NCBI GenBank assembly: GCA_002470515.1
Contig: DKML01000028.1
Coordinates: 1 to 48,544 of the forward strand
DNA from: Proteobacteria bacterium UBA7415
Lineage (GTDB): Bacteria; Pseudomonadota; Gammaproteobacteria; Arenicellales; Arenicellaceae
Reading direction: 5' to 3'
Length of the DNA stretch: 48,544 bases
Part shown: one piece after another, positions 1 to 7,813 of the stretch
Numbering within the stretch: the stretch's first letter is position 1
How the letters are laid out: each line of letters opens with the position of its first letter
Program-made: the position numbers and the translations under genes
Notes under the pieces: model-generated
The model's database searches: none
Told to the model about the DNA's origin: nothing
What the model saw: the letters and a program-made list of their open reading frames with translations, nothing else

Positions 1-81
1 ACTCTTTTCCTTTTAAGCTATAATTTTTATACAATGGTACTCTTAGACAAAGCTTTTCTAAACAATCTAGAGTGGTGATTT

Positions 82-687
82 ATGTTCAAATATCCGTTAC
101 GCGCTTTTGTCGCGTTGATTATTCTTCTTAGTATCTCCTCTGTTTATGCTCATAATAAGGTAGTGGTTATTCCATTGGGTGGAGATGATGCTCCAGCGTC
201 GATCGAATACGCGATAGGTGACTCAGGTCCGGCCGGTGGCATTGTTTTTCACGTAACAAATGGTGGCCTCAATGGTTTGGAAGCAGCACCAGTTGACCAA
301 GCCACAGCGCCTTGGAATTGTTTTGGCACCGATGTAGCAAGTGTGGACAATATAGCGTGTGCAGGAACGCCAGACTCAAATTCTGGCGCGGTTAATACGC
401 CATTGATCGCGGTAGCCTGCGGAGGAGCAGCGGCTGTTGCTGCCGTTTATATTTGGCCGAATGGTCAAACGGACGGTTTTTTACCCAACAAAGAGGAGCT
501 GAATTTATTGTACGCTCAGAGAAACGTTGTGGGCAGTTTTGCCAGTAGCCTCTATTGGAGTTCGTCGGAGGGCAACGGCGGCAGCGCTTGGCGCCAGAAC
601 TTCGACGGTGGCGTTCAGCTCGACGTCATTAAGAACTCACACTCGGTGTTCGTGCTGTTCGGGCTTTTTAACTATTTAACCATTTAA
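82..687 (+). CDS. Secreted DUF1566/Lcl-type protein with frameshifted C-terminus
   Basis: Exported protein of unknown function from the DUF1566 (Lcl C-terminal domain) family. A signal peptide occupies residues 1-23 (charged start, hydrophobic core, cleavage after VYA). Family landmarks are GPAGGIVF (49-56), FLPNKEELNLLY (133-144) and YWSSSE (158-163) followed by AW.QNFDGG. Members normally end in VRAVRAF. Here the annotated frame ends in an unrelated hydrophobic tail (residues 185-201), but a different frame at 645-671 reads GVRAVRAF and then TAA. The shift must fall between about 633 and 636, because that frame has a TAA at 630-632. So either one base is missing or extra in this copy, or it is an assembly error. 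A GTGGTG-type ribosome site lies 5-10 bases upstream. The gene is followed by a hairpin terminator. Family assignment is firm; the role is unknown. Confidence 0.8.
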   Translation: MFKYPLRAFVALIILLSISSVYAHNKVVVIPLGGDDAPASIEYAIGDSGPAGGIVFHVTNGGLNGLEAAPVDQATAPWNCFGTDVASVDNIACAGTPDSNSGAVNTPLIAVACGGAAAVAAVYIWPNGQTDGFLPNKEELNLLYAQRNVVGSFASSLYWSSSEGNGGSAWRQNFDGGVQLDVIKNSHSVFVLFGLFNYLTI

Positions 688-696
688 CTATTGTTT

Positions 697-721
697 CCCG
701 CCGCAGGCGGGGCGATTTTTT
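697..721 (+). terminator. Rho-independent terminator after the DUF1566 gene
   Basis: CCCGCC (697-702) and GGCGGG (706-711) form a six-pair GC stem with a three-base loop, followed four bases later by six T residues (716-721). It lies just after the stop codon of the preceding gene, whichever reading frame is used. Confidence 0.7.
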
Positions 722-850
722 CGCTTGTTTGTGTGAAATTGCGGCAAAGATGGTTTTAGTGCGAATGTCTCAAATGAGTATATAACGCCCAGTCCTGTTT
801 TTCGACCTACCCCTTTAATGAGCTTCAAATGAGTATTTTTTGTATGCAAT

Positions 851-887
851 GTCACCGCATGGTGATATGGTGTCACCAGAAAGTGAC
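851..887. promoter_or_regulatory. Candidate double TetR operator
   Basis: Two imperfect palindromes stand side by side: GTCACC-4-GGTGAT (851-866) and GTCACC-4-AGTGAC (872-887). Their centres are 21 bp apart, two helical turns, so two dimers would bind the same face. They end 25 bp before the start of the TetR-family gene, the usual place for autoregulation. The binding itself is inferred; only the symmetry and position are seen. Confidence 0.55.
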
Positions 888-912
888 TTAATGAATTTGT
901 GATGCAACGATA

Positions 913-1530
913 ATGGTTAAAAACAAGCAGGCTACGCAAGACAAGTTGATTAAAGCCGTTGGCGAAGTATTGGCTGATGTGGGCTTTTCTGGTGTTGGTG
1001 TAAACGCGGTGGCAAAACGAGCGGGCGTCGATAAAGTTCTTATTTATCGATATTTCGGAAGCTTCGATAAATTGTGTTTGGCATTCGCTCAATCAGCGGA
1101 CTTTTGGCCAAGCTTGAAAGAGCTGATCCCTGATCCAGAAGTCTTAAGCGCTATGGGAACAGCTGAGCGAGTAACACTCGTTTTAAAACGATTTACGACA
1201 AGCCTTCGCAAGCGACCCCTAACGTTAGAAGTAATGGCTTGGGAATTGCTGGAACGTAATGCATTTACCATTGAGTTAGAAAATGTTCGCGAGGCATCTG
1301 GTTTAGAGCTAAATCGGTTTATGCAGGATCTTTCGTCAAACACCACCAGAGACTCCACAGACGAGATTGATTGGTTAGCTATTACTGCTGTGTTATCAGC
1401 GGGTATGCAGTACCTCGCGCTTCGCGCGCGCAAAATCAATGTATATAACGGTATAGAGCTAAATAAAGACGAAGGATGGATGCAACTAGAACGGAGTATC
1501 GAAACCTTAATTGCTGGTGTGACTACTTGA
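913..1530 (+). CDS. TetR/AcrR family transcriptional regulator
   Basis: 205-residue repressor of the TetR family, which binds operator DNA as a dimer and releases it on binding a small ligand. The N-terminal helix-turn-helix lies at about residues 8-52; the recognition region reads VGVNAVAKRAGVDKVLIYRYF, typical of TetR_N. The C-terminal ligand domain is not diagnostic. ATG at 913 is the only workable start: the in-frame and nearby upstream ATGs run into stops at once, and the ribosome site is weak. A double palindrome at 851-887 is a plausible operator. The downstream membrane gene starts 45 bp after the stop and is the likeliest co-transcribed target. Ligand unknown. Confidence 0.9.
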   Translation: MVKNKQATQDKLIKAVGEVLADVGFSGVGVNAVAKRAGVDKVLIYRYFGSFDKLCLAFAQSADFWPSLKELIPDPEVLSAMGTAERVTLVLKRFTTSLRKRPLTLEVMAWELLERNAFTIELENVREASGLELNRFMQDLSSNTTRDSTDEIDWLAITAVLSAGMQYLALRARKINVYNGIELNKDEGWMQLERSIETLIAGVTT

Positions 1531-1575
1531 GATTGGCCTAATTAGTCGAAAGGAAATAACAACAAGAAGAAACTC

Positions 1576-2664
1576 ATGAACAAGACAAACAAACAACCAA
1601 AATCAGCGAAGTCTGCAAAACCCAAACCAGGACAATCGCGCGCAATCATAAGCGTTTTTATGTTGCTTGGTTTTGCCACATTGCTAGTCACTGGCCTGTT
1701 GTCATACGGCATGCGGTATTCGTCGTTGCTGTCGGCAATTCACACTATCTTTGGCTTAACCTTTATCGCTTTTGGCGTGTTCCACTTGCGTAACAATCTA
1801 CGGCCAATCGGCATGTACTTAAAACAGGTTGTGGCGCGTCGTTGGTTCATTGTTGGTTTAATGATGGTGCCAATTACCATACTAGGCGTCATGCTTGGCT
1901 TACCACCGTTTCAAACTGTGACAGATTTGGGCTATGCCCTAAAAGAACTACGGCCGATAGACCGCAAGGCGACTCAAGTTCTAACTACACGTTATGACGT
2001 TCAAGGACGCGCAGTAAGTATTGAAGTAAAAGCCGGAGATCAATACGCCGGACCAGGAGCCGAAGTGTTTGGTATTAGACTGACCACAGTTCCGCAAATG
2101 GCGATTTGGGTTGAGGATGTTGAGGGCAAATATTTAGAAACACTTTATGTCACCAAAAAAGGCGCTACGGGAACTTATTTTGCAGAACTTTTCTCTGGCG
2201 ACGAAGAGATACGTCGACCAGAAGCATTACCTCATTGGTCCCATCAGCGCGGCGTAACTGCGCCTGATGGTCTTTATGTACCTAGCAAGGCCTTGCCTTT
2301 AGCCGATGCGGTAACAGGGGCTACGCCACTGCATAACTATAATCTGAACACTACGCTGAAAAGCAAAGCGGACACCGTTATCGTTAAGATGGAGGTAAAC
2401 CGGTCTTTTGACTATAACGCCACTTATACGAAAACAGCTTTTCCGGATGACCCTGTCTATAGCGGCAGCGGTAACACGGCCCAACCTTCACTAATATACT
2501 CAGGCGAAGTTGATTTGACGGGTAACAACCGATATACAATTCTGGACTTAGTCGGCCGGGGTCACCATTCAGGGCAACACGGCGAGATCATTAATGATCT
2601 AACTGGTGTGACGACCGCTAAGCAATTGGTGGATCGTGTAATTGTGGATCGTGGCTATTTGTGA
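1576..2664 (+). CDS. DUF4405-type membrane protein with extracytoplasmic DUF2271-like domain
   Basis: 362-residue inner-membrane protein of unknown function. A basic N-terminus (1-22) is followed by three hydrophobic segments at about 24-45, 52-73 and 91-110. The second segment contains IHTIFGLTF and FHLRNN, the paired-histidine pattern of DUF4405/cytochrome-b-like proteins, so haem binding is possible. The rest is probably periplasmic. It contains the run WVEDVEGKYLETLYVTKKGA, RRPEALPHW and ADAVTGATP, resembling DUF2271-type proteins; the SDAVTGAT-like element is also seen in flavin-linked redox proteins. It follows the TetR gene by 45 bp and is probably its target. A redox role is an inference; the fold names are from motif memory only. 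Confidence 0.7.
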   Translation: MNKTNKQPKSAKSAKPKPGQSRAIISVFMLLGFATLLVTGLLSYGMRYSSLLSAIHTIFGLTFIAFGVFHLRNNLRPIGMYLKQVVARRWFIVGLMMVPITILGVMLGLPPFQTVTDLGYALKELRPIDRKATQVLTTRYDVQGRAVSIEVKAGDQYAGPGAEVFGIRLTTVPQMAIWVEDVEGKYLETLYVTKKGATGTYFAELFSGDEEIRRPEALPHWSHQRGVTAPDGLYVPSKALPLADAVTGATPLHNYNLNTTLKSKADTVIVKMEVNRSFDYNATYTKTAFPDDPVYSGSGNTAQPSLIYSGEVDLTGNNRYTILDLVGRGHHSGQHGEIINDLTGVTTAKQLVDRVIVDRGYL

Positions 2665-2677
2665 TGGGGCAAACTTA

Positions 2678-2713
2678 TTATGATGGATCAATCTTGTTTA
2701 TGATGGATTAATC
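2678..2713. repeat. Short tandem duplication at a convergent gene junction
   Basis: TTATGATGGATYAATC occurs at 2678-2693 and again at 2698-2713, a 20-bp period with one mismatch. The second copy supplies the stop codon and last codons of the minus-strand GNAT gene. It is probably a local slippage duplication that extended or reset the end of that gene. Confidence 0.6.
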
Positions 2714-3183
2714 CACTGCATTTGAGTGGCACGGACTTTAAACCCGTTTTTGGCATAAAACGCGATAACGTCTTCGTTGCCATCACCTACATAAAGAATT
2801 ATCGATTTCGCTTCATGTTCGTCAAACCATTGGCGCGCTTTGGTCAGCAACTTAGACCCTAAATCTAGGCCGCGACGTTCAGGAGACACATACAGCGAAT
2901 CAACTTCGCCTGCTTTGCCATTTATAGAGCAAATTACAAATGCGGTAATTTGTTCGCTTGAAAGTTCATTGATGTCCTTACTCTTAACCTCACTGTCAGT
3001 GCAAATGAACAAGCCCAATTGGTCACGTTTTAGTAGCGATGCAACGCGTTTATCAAATAGCGCACTCTCATAATACTGATGAAAGCTATTGGTTCGTTCA
3101 GCGTGATGATCTCTAAGTCCTTCCCAGTGTGGCCGAAGCAAAGCAATTAGATTTTGCGGTAGAGCAAAGGTGTGTGTCGCCAA
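2698..3183 (-). CDS. GNAT family N-acetyltransferase
   Basis: 161-residue acetyl-CoA-dependent acyltransferase of the GNAT fold; substrate unknown. The C-terminal half shows the family core: GEVDSLYVSPERRGLDLGSK (motif A, acetyl-CoA pyrophosphate loop), then a helix and IILYVGDGNEDVIAFYAKNGF (motif B). The usual R-x-x-G-x-G reads RGLDLG, so the first glycine is replaced by aspartate; this deviation may weaken cofactor binding. The N-terminal part (HWEGLRDHHAERTNSF) is not recognised. It lies 30 bp downstream of the GmhA-like gene on the same strand and is probably the last gene of that transcript. Confidence 0.85.
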   Translation of the reverse strand: MATHTFALPQNLIALLRPHWEGLRDHHAERTNSFHQYYESALFDKRVASLLKRDQLGLFICTDSEVKSKDINELSSEQITAFVICSINGKAGEVDSLYVSPERRGLDLGSKLLTKARQWFDEHEAKSIILYVGDGNEDVIAFYAKNGFKVRATQMQWINPS

Positions 3184-3213
3184 AGGGAACCTCCAACAGA
3201 AAGCTGCGAGTTT

Positions 3214-3807
3214 CTATTCGTCTGAATAAAGCTCAGGATGAAAGTGCCGTTCAATTTGTTCGATGAATATATGTAGAAGCTTAATATGCAATTCCTGCAC
3301 GCGATCAGCGTATTGACCGCCAGCCGTACAGATATATAAGTCGCTAATTGCGGCCAATTCAGGGTTAACGCGACCTGACAATACAATGCTGGTTATGCCT
3401 TCTTGTTGCGCGTACTCAGCCGCCTTAATCACATTCTTACTGTTGCCAGACGTAGTGAGTGCAACCAAGCAATCTCCTTTAGCGCCATGGCTCTGAATGT
3501 AACGAGAAAAAACTTCTTCGTAACCAAAATCATTGGCGACACAGCTCAAATGACTGGGATCGCTAATTGACACCGCTGCATAACCCTTACGATTTTGGCG
3601 ATAGCGTCCCGTTAATTCTTCAGCGAAATGCATAGCGTCACACATGGAGCCGCCATTACCGCAGGAAAATATCGTGCCGTGATTCGTTAGGCACTCGATC
3701 ATGCTTTTCGCTGCGCGGTCGATCTTTTTCAATTCCGACTCGTTAGCGAGCAATGCTTCTAAGGCGCTTTGCGCTTCAGTAAGCGCGGAAATTATCGACT
3801 GATTCAT
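3214..3807 (-). CDS. gmhA: Phosphoheptose isomerase (GmhA-like SIS protein)
   Basis: 197-residue SIS-domain isomerase that converts sedoheptulose 7-phosphate to D-glycero-D-manno-heptose 7-phosphate, the first step to LPS core heptose. It aligns closely with E. coli GmhA (192 residues). Visible landmarks are CGNGGS (49-54), DAMHFAEELTGRYR (57-70) with the catalytic glutamate region, SDPSHLSCVANDFGY (82-96), TTSGNS (118-123) and RVQELHIKLLHI (169-180) with the histidines H174 and H179. DiaA, a DnaA-binding SIS protein, is the main alternative, but DiaA lacks several of these residues. No other heptose gene is nearby, so the context gives no support; the flanking genes are mscS and a GNAT gene on the same strand. 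Confidence 0.82.
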   Translation of the reverse strand: MNQSIISALTEAQSALEALLANESELKKIDRAAKSMIECLTNHGTIFSCGNGGSMCDAMHFAEELTGRYRQNRKGYAAVSISDPSHLSCVANDFGYEEVFSRYIQSHGAKGDCLVALTTSGNSKNVIKAAEYAQQEGITSIVLSGRVNPELAAISDLYICTAGGQYADRVQELHIKLLHIFIEQIERHFHPELYSDE

Positions 3808-3888
3808 ATTTATTTTTTTTAAGTGGTCGCGTTATGCAAACATAATAGTCTGTGTAGGAAGTAGGATCAAAAGCCCTGCTCGAATTTC

Positions 3889-4791
3889 TTATTTCTTTGT
3901 ATCCTTACTCTCATTGCGCTTCGCGTTACTGGATTCAGGCGCTACGCTAACAGGTTGCACCCCTTTCCCATAGGTTATAGTTGACTGTGGATATGGAATT
4001 GAAATTTCATTGTCATCGAACCGTTTCTTAATCTGCTCTGTTACGTCGCCTTTTACAGCCCAATAATCAGCAGAGTCGACCCATGGGCGCACTGCAAAAT
4101 CCACACTGTTAGCACCGAGCTCCGCAACAAAGATCGCAGGTGGCGGATCATCATGTATGCGTGGGTCTTCATCTAAAATGCTTTGGATGATTTTTTTCGC
4201 CTGATCCAAATCATCGTCATAGCCTATACCGAAAACCATATCAACGCGACGCGTTCCCGTTACCGTATAGTTAATAATATTGCTGTTTAGGATTCGTGAA
4301 TTAGGAATGATCACGGCTTTATTGTCGCCAGTCCTTAATTCAGTTGTGAAAATACGAATGCTTTTAACCGAACCCGCTTCTCCCGCAATCTCTACCCAAT
4401 CTTTAACGCCAAAGGGTCTGAGCATAATAATCAGTACGCCTGCCGCAAAGTTTGACAACGAACCTTGTAACGCCAAACCAATAGCCAAGCCGGCAGCACC
4501 TAGAATGGCTAAAAACGACGCTGTCTCAATACCAAGCTGCCCCAAAGCAGCGATAGTTACTATTATAAATAGAGACCAATAAAGAAAGCTGTCGACGAAA
4601 CTAATGAGTTCGAGTTCCACCCCATTTTTCCGCAGCGCCATAATTACACCATTGGTGATCAAGCGGGCGATTCGCTTGCCGATCCAAAAGACGGCTACTG
4701 CTAGCAATACGTTTATCGCGTATTCAACACTATTTTGGGTAAGCCAGGCGTACACTGGCTCAAGAGATGACTGGAGATCGTCGTAAGTCAT
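3889..4791 (-). CDS. mscS: Small-conductance mechanosensitive channel MscS
   Basis: 300-residue inner-membrane channel of the MscS family, which opens under membrane tension to release solutes on hypo-osmotic shock. Length is close to E. coli MscS (286). Hydrophobic segments lie at about 22-42, 64-85 and 92-125. The pore helix shows the glycine/alanine packing LGAAGLAIGLALQGSLSNFA, followed by the beta domain RPFGVKDWVEIAGEAGSVKSI and the cytoplasmic alpha/beta domain ending in EISIPYPQ. The tail (about 275-300) is short, polar and lysine-rich. It sits between alkB-like and gmhA-like genes on the same strand; the 81-bp gap after it leaves room for a separate promoter for the latter. Confidence 0.95.
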   Translation of the reverse strand: MTYDDLQSSLEPVYAWLTQNSVEYAINVLLAVAVFWIGKRIARLITNGVIMALRKNGVELELISFVDSFLYWSLFIIVTIAALGQLGIETASFLAILGAAGLAIGLALQGSLSNFAAGVLIIMLRPFGVKDWVEIAGEAGSVKSIRIFTTELRTGDNKAVIIPNSRILNSNIINYTVTGTRRVDMVFGIGYDDDLDQAKKIIQSILDEDPRIHDDPPPAIFVAELGANSVDFAVRPWVDSADYWAVKGDVTEQIKKRFDDNEISIPYPQSTITYGKGVQPVSVAPESSNAKRNESKDTKK

Positions 4792-4817
4792 AAGTTTAAT
4801 TACTCAGCGAAGAATGG

Positions 4818-5426
4818 TTAGCTGTATATATATCGAAAAGTAAGGTTGATGCGCGATTCTGCATGCGCTCGTTTGGGTATGGTGTGTTGCCAATGAGTTT
4901 GCATACCTGAATACATGATGAGCAAAGATCCAGAAGTTAGCGCAAGGGTGTGTGTTTTCTTAGATGCATTGTGTCTTAGCCTAAAGTCTCTTGTGCCACC
5001 TAAACTTAAAGAAGCTACAATTGGGTCTGGGCCAAGTTCTGGTTCGTTGTCAGCATGCCAACCATTCGAGTCTTGGCCGTTTCTATAATGGTTGACTAAA
5101 ACACTATTAAAGTCTACCCCAGCTTGCGTACCTACTGCGTGAGTCAATTCTTTTAGCTCCGCCAACCACGGAGTTGGTTGCATCGTCATATTCGAGTAAC
5201 GATAGCTTAAGTTAGCGTCGGCCATCCAACACGACATGCGCGGTGCTAGGTGGGTTTTTCCATAAAGTGTCAGCTTGTCTTGCGTCCACGGAACCTTATC
5301 AAGCATTGTCTCGTAAAGTCGTATCGAATCCTTGGAATTTAAAAATTCGCGGACAAAAGTACACTTTCCGTCTAGCAACTCCAAGAGCTCAATTTCGGGC
5401 GTAAATAGTGATGATTGCGTAACCAT
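4818..5426 (-). CDS. AlkB-family 2-oxoglutarate/Fe(II) dioxygenase
   Basis: 202-residue dioxygenase of the AlkB family, which removes alkyl groups from nucleic-acid bases by oxidative demethylation. The iron ligands are visible as H124-x-D126 (GWHADNE) and H181 (HWQHTIPK). The 2-oxoglutarate-binding R192-x-N-x-T-F-R198 (RINLTFRY) is intact. PRMSCWM (62-68) matches the substrate lid of the ALKBH2/3-like group, to which it is closer than to classical E. coli AlkB (216 residues). Its start is 139 bp from the divergent MoxR gene. It leads the minus-strand group alkB-mscS-gmhA-GNAT. No Ada or other alkylation-response gene is near. Confidence 0.9.
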   Translation of the reverse strand: MVTQSSLFTPEIELLELLDGKCTFVREFLNSKDSIRLYETMLDKVPWTQDKLTLYGKTHLAPRMSCWMADANLSYRYSNMTMQPTPWLAELKELTHAVGTQAGVDFNSVLVNHYRNGQDSNGWHADNEPELGPDPIVASLSLGGTRDFRLRHNASKKTHTLALTSGSLLIMYSGMQTHWQHTIPKRAHAESRINLTFRYIYS

Positions 5427-5565
5427 ACAAATCGTTTATTTATTTGTCATATAATAGCGCGCTGTAAATCACTCGTTGTGGTGTGCGCTTTAACAAAGGT
5501 GTGCTGCAGCAAACTAAATTCGGGCGAGCTTTAAATGCCTGAACCTCAAGTAAAGAAGGAAGAAC

Positions 5566-6426
5566 ATGCAATTCAACGGAAGCGACAATTATATCTCGAC
5601 CGACGACCTAAGTCTGGCGGTTAATTCATCTATTGTGTTACAACGCCCTTTATTGATTAAAGGCGAGCCAGGTACCGGTAAAACAATGCTTGCCGAAGAA
5701 GTTGCGGCTTCACTTGGAAAGCGTTTGATTCAGTGGCACATTAAATCAACGACTAAAGCTCAGCAAGGCCTGTATGAGTACGATGCGGTGTCACGTTTGC
5801 GTGACTCTCAGCTCGGTGACGCCGATGTTAATGACATTGGCAACTACATCGATAAAGGCAAGTTGTGGGAAGCCTTTGAATCCGACGAGCAAGTTGTACT
5901 GTTAATCGACGAAATTGATAAAGCCGATATCGAGTTTCCAAACGACCTCTTAGTCGAAATCGATAAAATGGAATTCTTTGTCTACGAAACGGGCCAAACT
6001 ATTAAGGCCAAGCATCGTCCAATTATCATCATCACCAGTAATAACGAGAAAGAACTGCCTGACGCCTTCTTGCGTCGTTGTTTTTTCCACTTCATTAACT
6101 TCCCAGACCGTTCCACAATGGAAGCGATTTTGGCGGTGCACCATCCAGATGCAAAGAAAGATCTAGTTAAAGAAGCATTGGAAGTATTTTTTGAAGTACG
6201 TAAGGTGCCTGGTCTTAAGAAAAAACCATCAACGTCTGAGCTAATCGACTGGCTTAAGTTGTTAATGGCGGATGATATTCCGATCGATATTCTTAAGGAC
6301 CGTGACAACCATAAAGCGATTCCACCATTGTATGGAGCCTTGTTAAAGAACGAGCAAGATGTGCAGTTGTTAGAACGACTCGCTTTTATGCACAGACGCG
6401 AAACGCGTAACCAACCTGCTCAGTAG
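5566..6426 (+). CDS. MoxR-family AAA+ ATPase
   Basis: 286-residue AAA+ ATPase of the MoxR group, which acts as a chaperone or metal-centre insertase together with a VWA protein. Walker A is GEPGTGKT (33-40), Walker B LLIDE (112-116), sensor 1 ITSNN (156-160), and PDAFLRRC (165-172) carries candidate arginine fingers. The start is well supported by AAGGAAGA 5-8 bases upstream. The VWA gene follows after 23 bp, the usual genetic pairing. No oxidoreductase (CO dehydrogenase, methanol dehydrogenase, Rubisco, NO reductase) is nearby, so the client is unknown. Confidence 0.92.
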   Translation: MQFNGSDNYISTDDLSLAVNSSIVLQRPLLIKGEPGTGKTMLAEEVAASLGKRLIQWHIKSTTKAQQGLYEYDAVSRLRDSQLGDADVNDIGNYIDKGKLWEAFESDEQVVLLIDEIDKADIEFPNDLLVEIDKMEFFVYETGQTIKAKHRPIIIITSNNEKELPDAFLRRCFFHFINFPDRSTMEAILAVHHPDAKKDLVKEALEVFFEVRKVPGLKKKPSTSELIDWLKLLMADDIPIDILKDRDNHKAIPPLYGALLKNEQDVQLLERLAFMHRRETRNQPAQ

Positions 6427-6449
6427 AGTACCGATTAGAGTACCCCCCA

Positions 6450-7625
6450 ATGCTATTAAACTTTTTTGACACGCTACGCCGTCAAGGTTTGCCAGTTTCG
6501 ATTGGCGAACTTTCAGACCTGATATCGGCGTTACAGCATAAGCTGGCGTTTGCAGATATGGAGCAATTCTATTATCTGGCACGGACGGTTATGGTCAAAG
6601 ACGAGGCTAACTTCGACAAATATGATCGCGCTTTCAAAACGCACTTCACAGAGCTTGAAGGTTTAGATAATTTCATTGAAGCGCTCATCCCAGAAGATTG
6701 GTTGCGCAATGAGTTTATGAAAACGCTCACTGAAGAAGAAAAAGCTCAAGTCGAAAGCTTGGGTGGTTTAGAGCAGTTGATCGAAACGTTTAAGAAGCGT
6801 TTAGAAGAACAAGACGAAGCCCACCATGGTGGAAATAAATGGATTGGTACCGGTGGTACATCGCCGTTTGGCAACGGTGGCTATAACCCCGAAGGCATCC
6901 GCATGGGGGGCGAAGGTGGAGGCCGCAGTGCCGTTAAGGTATGGGACCGTCGAGACTTTAAGGACTTAGACGACAGTATTGAACTCGGAACGCGCAACAT
7001 CAAGATGGCGTTACGCCGGTTACGTAAGTTTGCACGAACGGGCGCAGAAGAAGAACTGGATCTCAATGACACTATTCATTCGACAGCCCACAACGGTGGC
7101 ATGCTCGATATTAAGATGGTGCAAGAGCGCAAGAACTCCGTAAAAGTTTTGCTGCTGTTTGATGTGGGTGGTTCTATGGACCCCTATGTTAAAACTTGCG
7201 AAGAGCTTTTTAGCGCGGCGCGCATAGAGTTTAAGCACATGGAGTACTACTACTTCCATAACTTTGTTTACGATGGTCTTTGGCAAAACAACAACCTTCG
7301 TTACGACGAAGTTATGCCAACGGTAGATGTATTACGTAAATTCGGGCGTGACTATAAAGTGATTTTTGTAGGCGATGCCGCCATGGCAACCTATGAGATA
7401 ACGCATTCAGGTGGCAGCATCGACTTTATGAACAGAGAGCCGGGCAGTAATTGGCTTAAAAAGTTTACTGAGCATTTTGATAAAACTGTGTGGCTAAACC
7501 CTACGCCTAAGGAGTATTGGGAGCACACCCAATCCACCAAGATTATTCAAGACCTAATGGATGACCACATGTATGCGCTGTCTCTAAAAGGAATGGAAGA
7601 GGCAATGGCGTACTTGAGTCGTTAG
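6450..7625 (+). CDS. VWA domain protein, CoxE-like MoxR partner
   Basis: 391-residue protein with a C-terminal von Willebrand A domain and a helical N-terminus. The metal-binding MIDAS begins at D238 with D-V-G-G-S-M-D, where glycine replaces the first serine of the classical D-x-S-x-S, common in this subgroup. A glycine-rich linker (about 128-155: GGNKWIGTGGTSPFG...) joins the parts. DYKVIFVGDAAM near 310 supplies later MIDAS-edge residues. There is no signal peptide or membrane segment, so it is cytoplasmic. It is co-directional with, and 23 bp after, the MoxR ATPase and is expected to work with it. The intergenic bases contain TAGAGTACC twice and no clear ribosome site, which may mean translational coupling. 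Confidence 0.88.
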   Translation: MLLNFFDTLRRQGLPVSIGELSDLISALQHKLAFADMEQFYYLARTVMVKDEANFDKYDRAFKTHFTELEGLDNFIEALIPEDWLRNEFMKTLTEEEKAQVESLGGLEQLIETFKKRLEEQDEAHHGGNKWIGTGGTSPFGNGGYNPEGIRMGGEGGGRSAVKVWDRRDFKDLDDSIELGTRNIKMALRRLRKFARTGAEEELDLNDTIHSTAHNGGMLDIKMVQERKNSVKVLLLFDVGGSMDPYVKTCEELFSAARIEFKHMEYYYFHNFVYDGLWQNNNLRYDEVMPTVDVLRKFGRDYKVIFVGDAAMATYEITHSGGSIDFMNREPGSNWLKKFTEHFDKTVWLNPTPKEYWEHTQSTKIIQDLMDDHMYALSLKGMEEAMAYLSR

Positions 7626-7640
7626 AGTTAAGTCGTACTC

Positions 7641-7694
7641 TTTATCTCAAAAATCAGCCACGGGCGTTTTATCTCAAAAATCAGCCACCGGCGC
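7641..7694. repeat. 27-bp tandem duplication after the VWA gene
   Basis: Positions 7641-7667 are repeated at 7668-7694 with two mismatches (positions 22 and 27 of the unit). The unit begins TTTATCTCAAAAATCAGCC. It lies 16 bp after the VWA stop codon. It has no hairpin and no open frame of note; slippage or an operator pair are both possible. Confidence 0.7.
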
Positions 7695-7798
7695 TACTGA
7701 TCAATCTTTATTACAATTTCGTTCAGACCAAGTCTGCGCGGAAGTGTGTGGGTCTGCTAGACTATGTTGATACCCCTAGGATTAGACCAATTTAATAT

Positions 7799-7813
7799 AA
7801 AGGTGAGCTCTTG
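7799..7813 (+). promoter_or_regulatory. Strong ribosome site deciding a TTG start
   Basis: AAAGGTGAG (7799-7807) is an excellent Shine-Dalgarno sequence and is followed three bases later by TTG (7811-7813), the first codon of the NYN-LOTUS gene. No in-frame ATG or GTG lies near it, so TTG initiation is the best reading. Confidence 0.7.

Noticed and set aside
688..1092. 134-codon minus-strand ORF overlapping the TetR gene
   Set aside because: It lies over a clear TetR gene, has no ribosome site and no recognisable protein features; it is a shadow frame.
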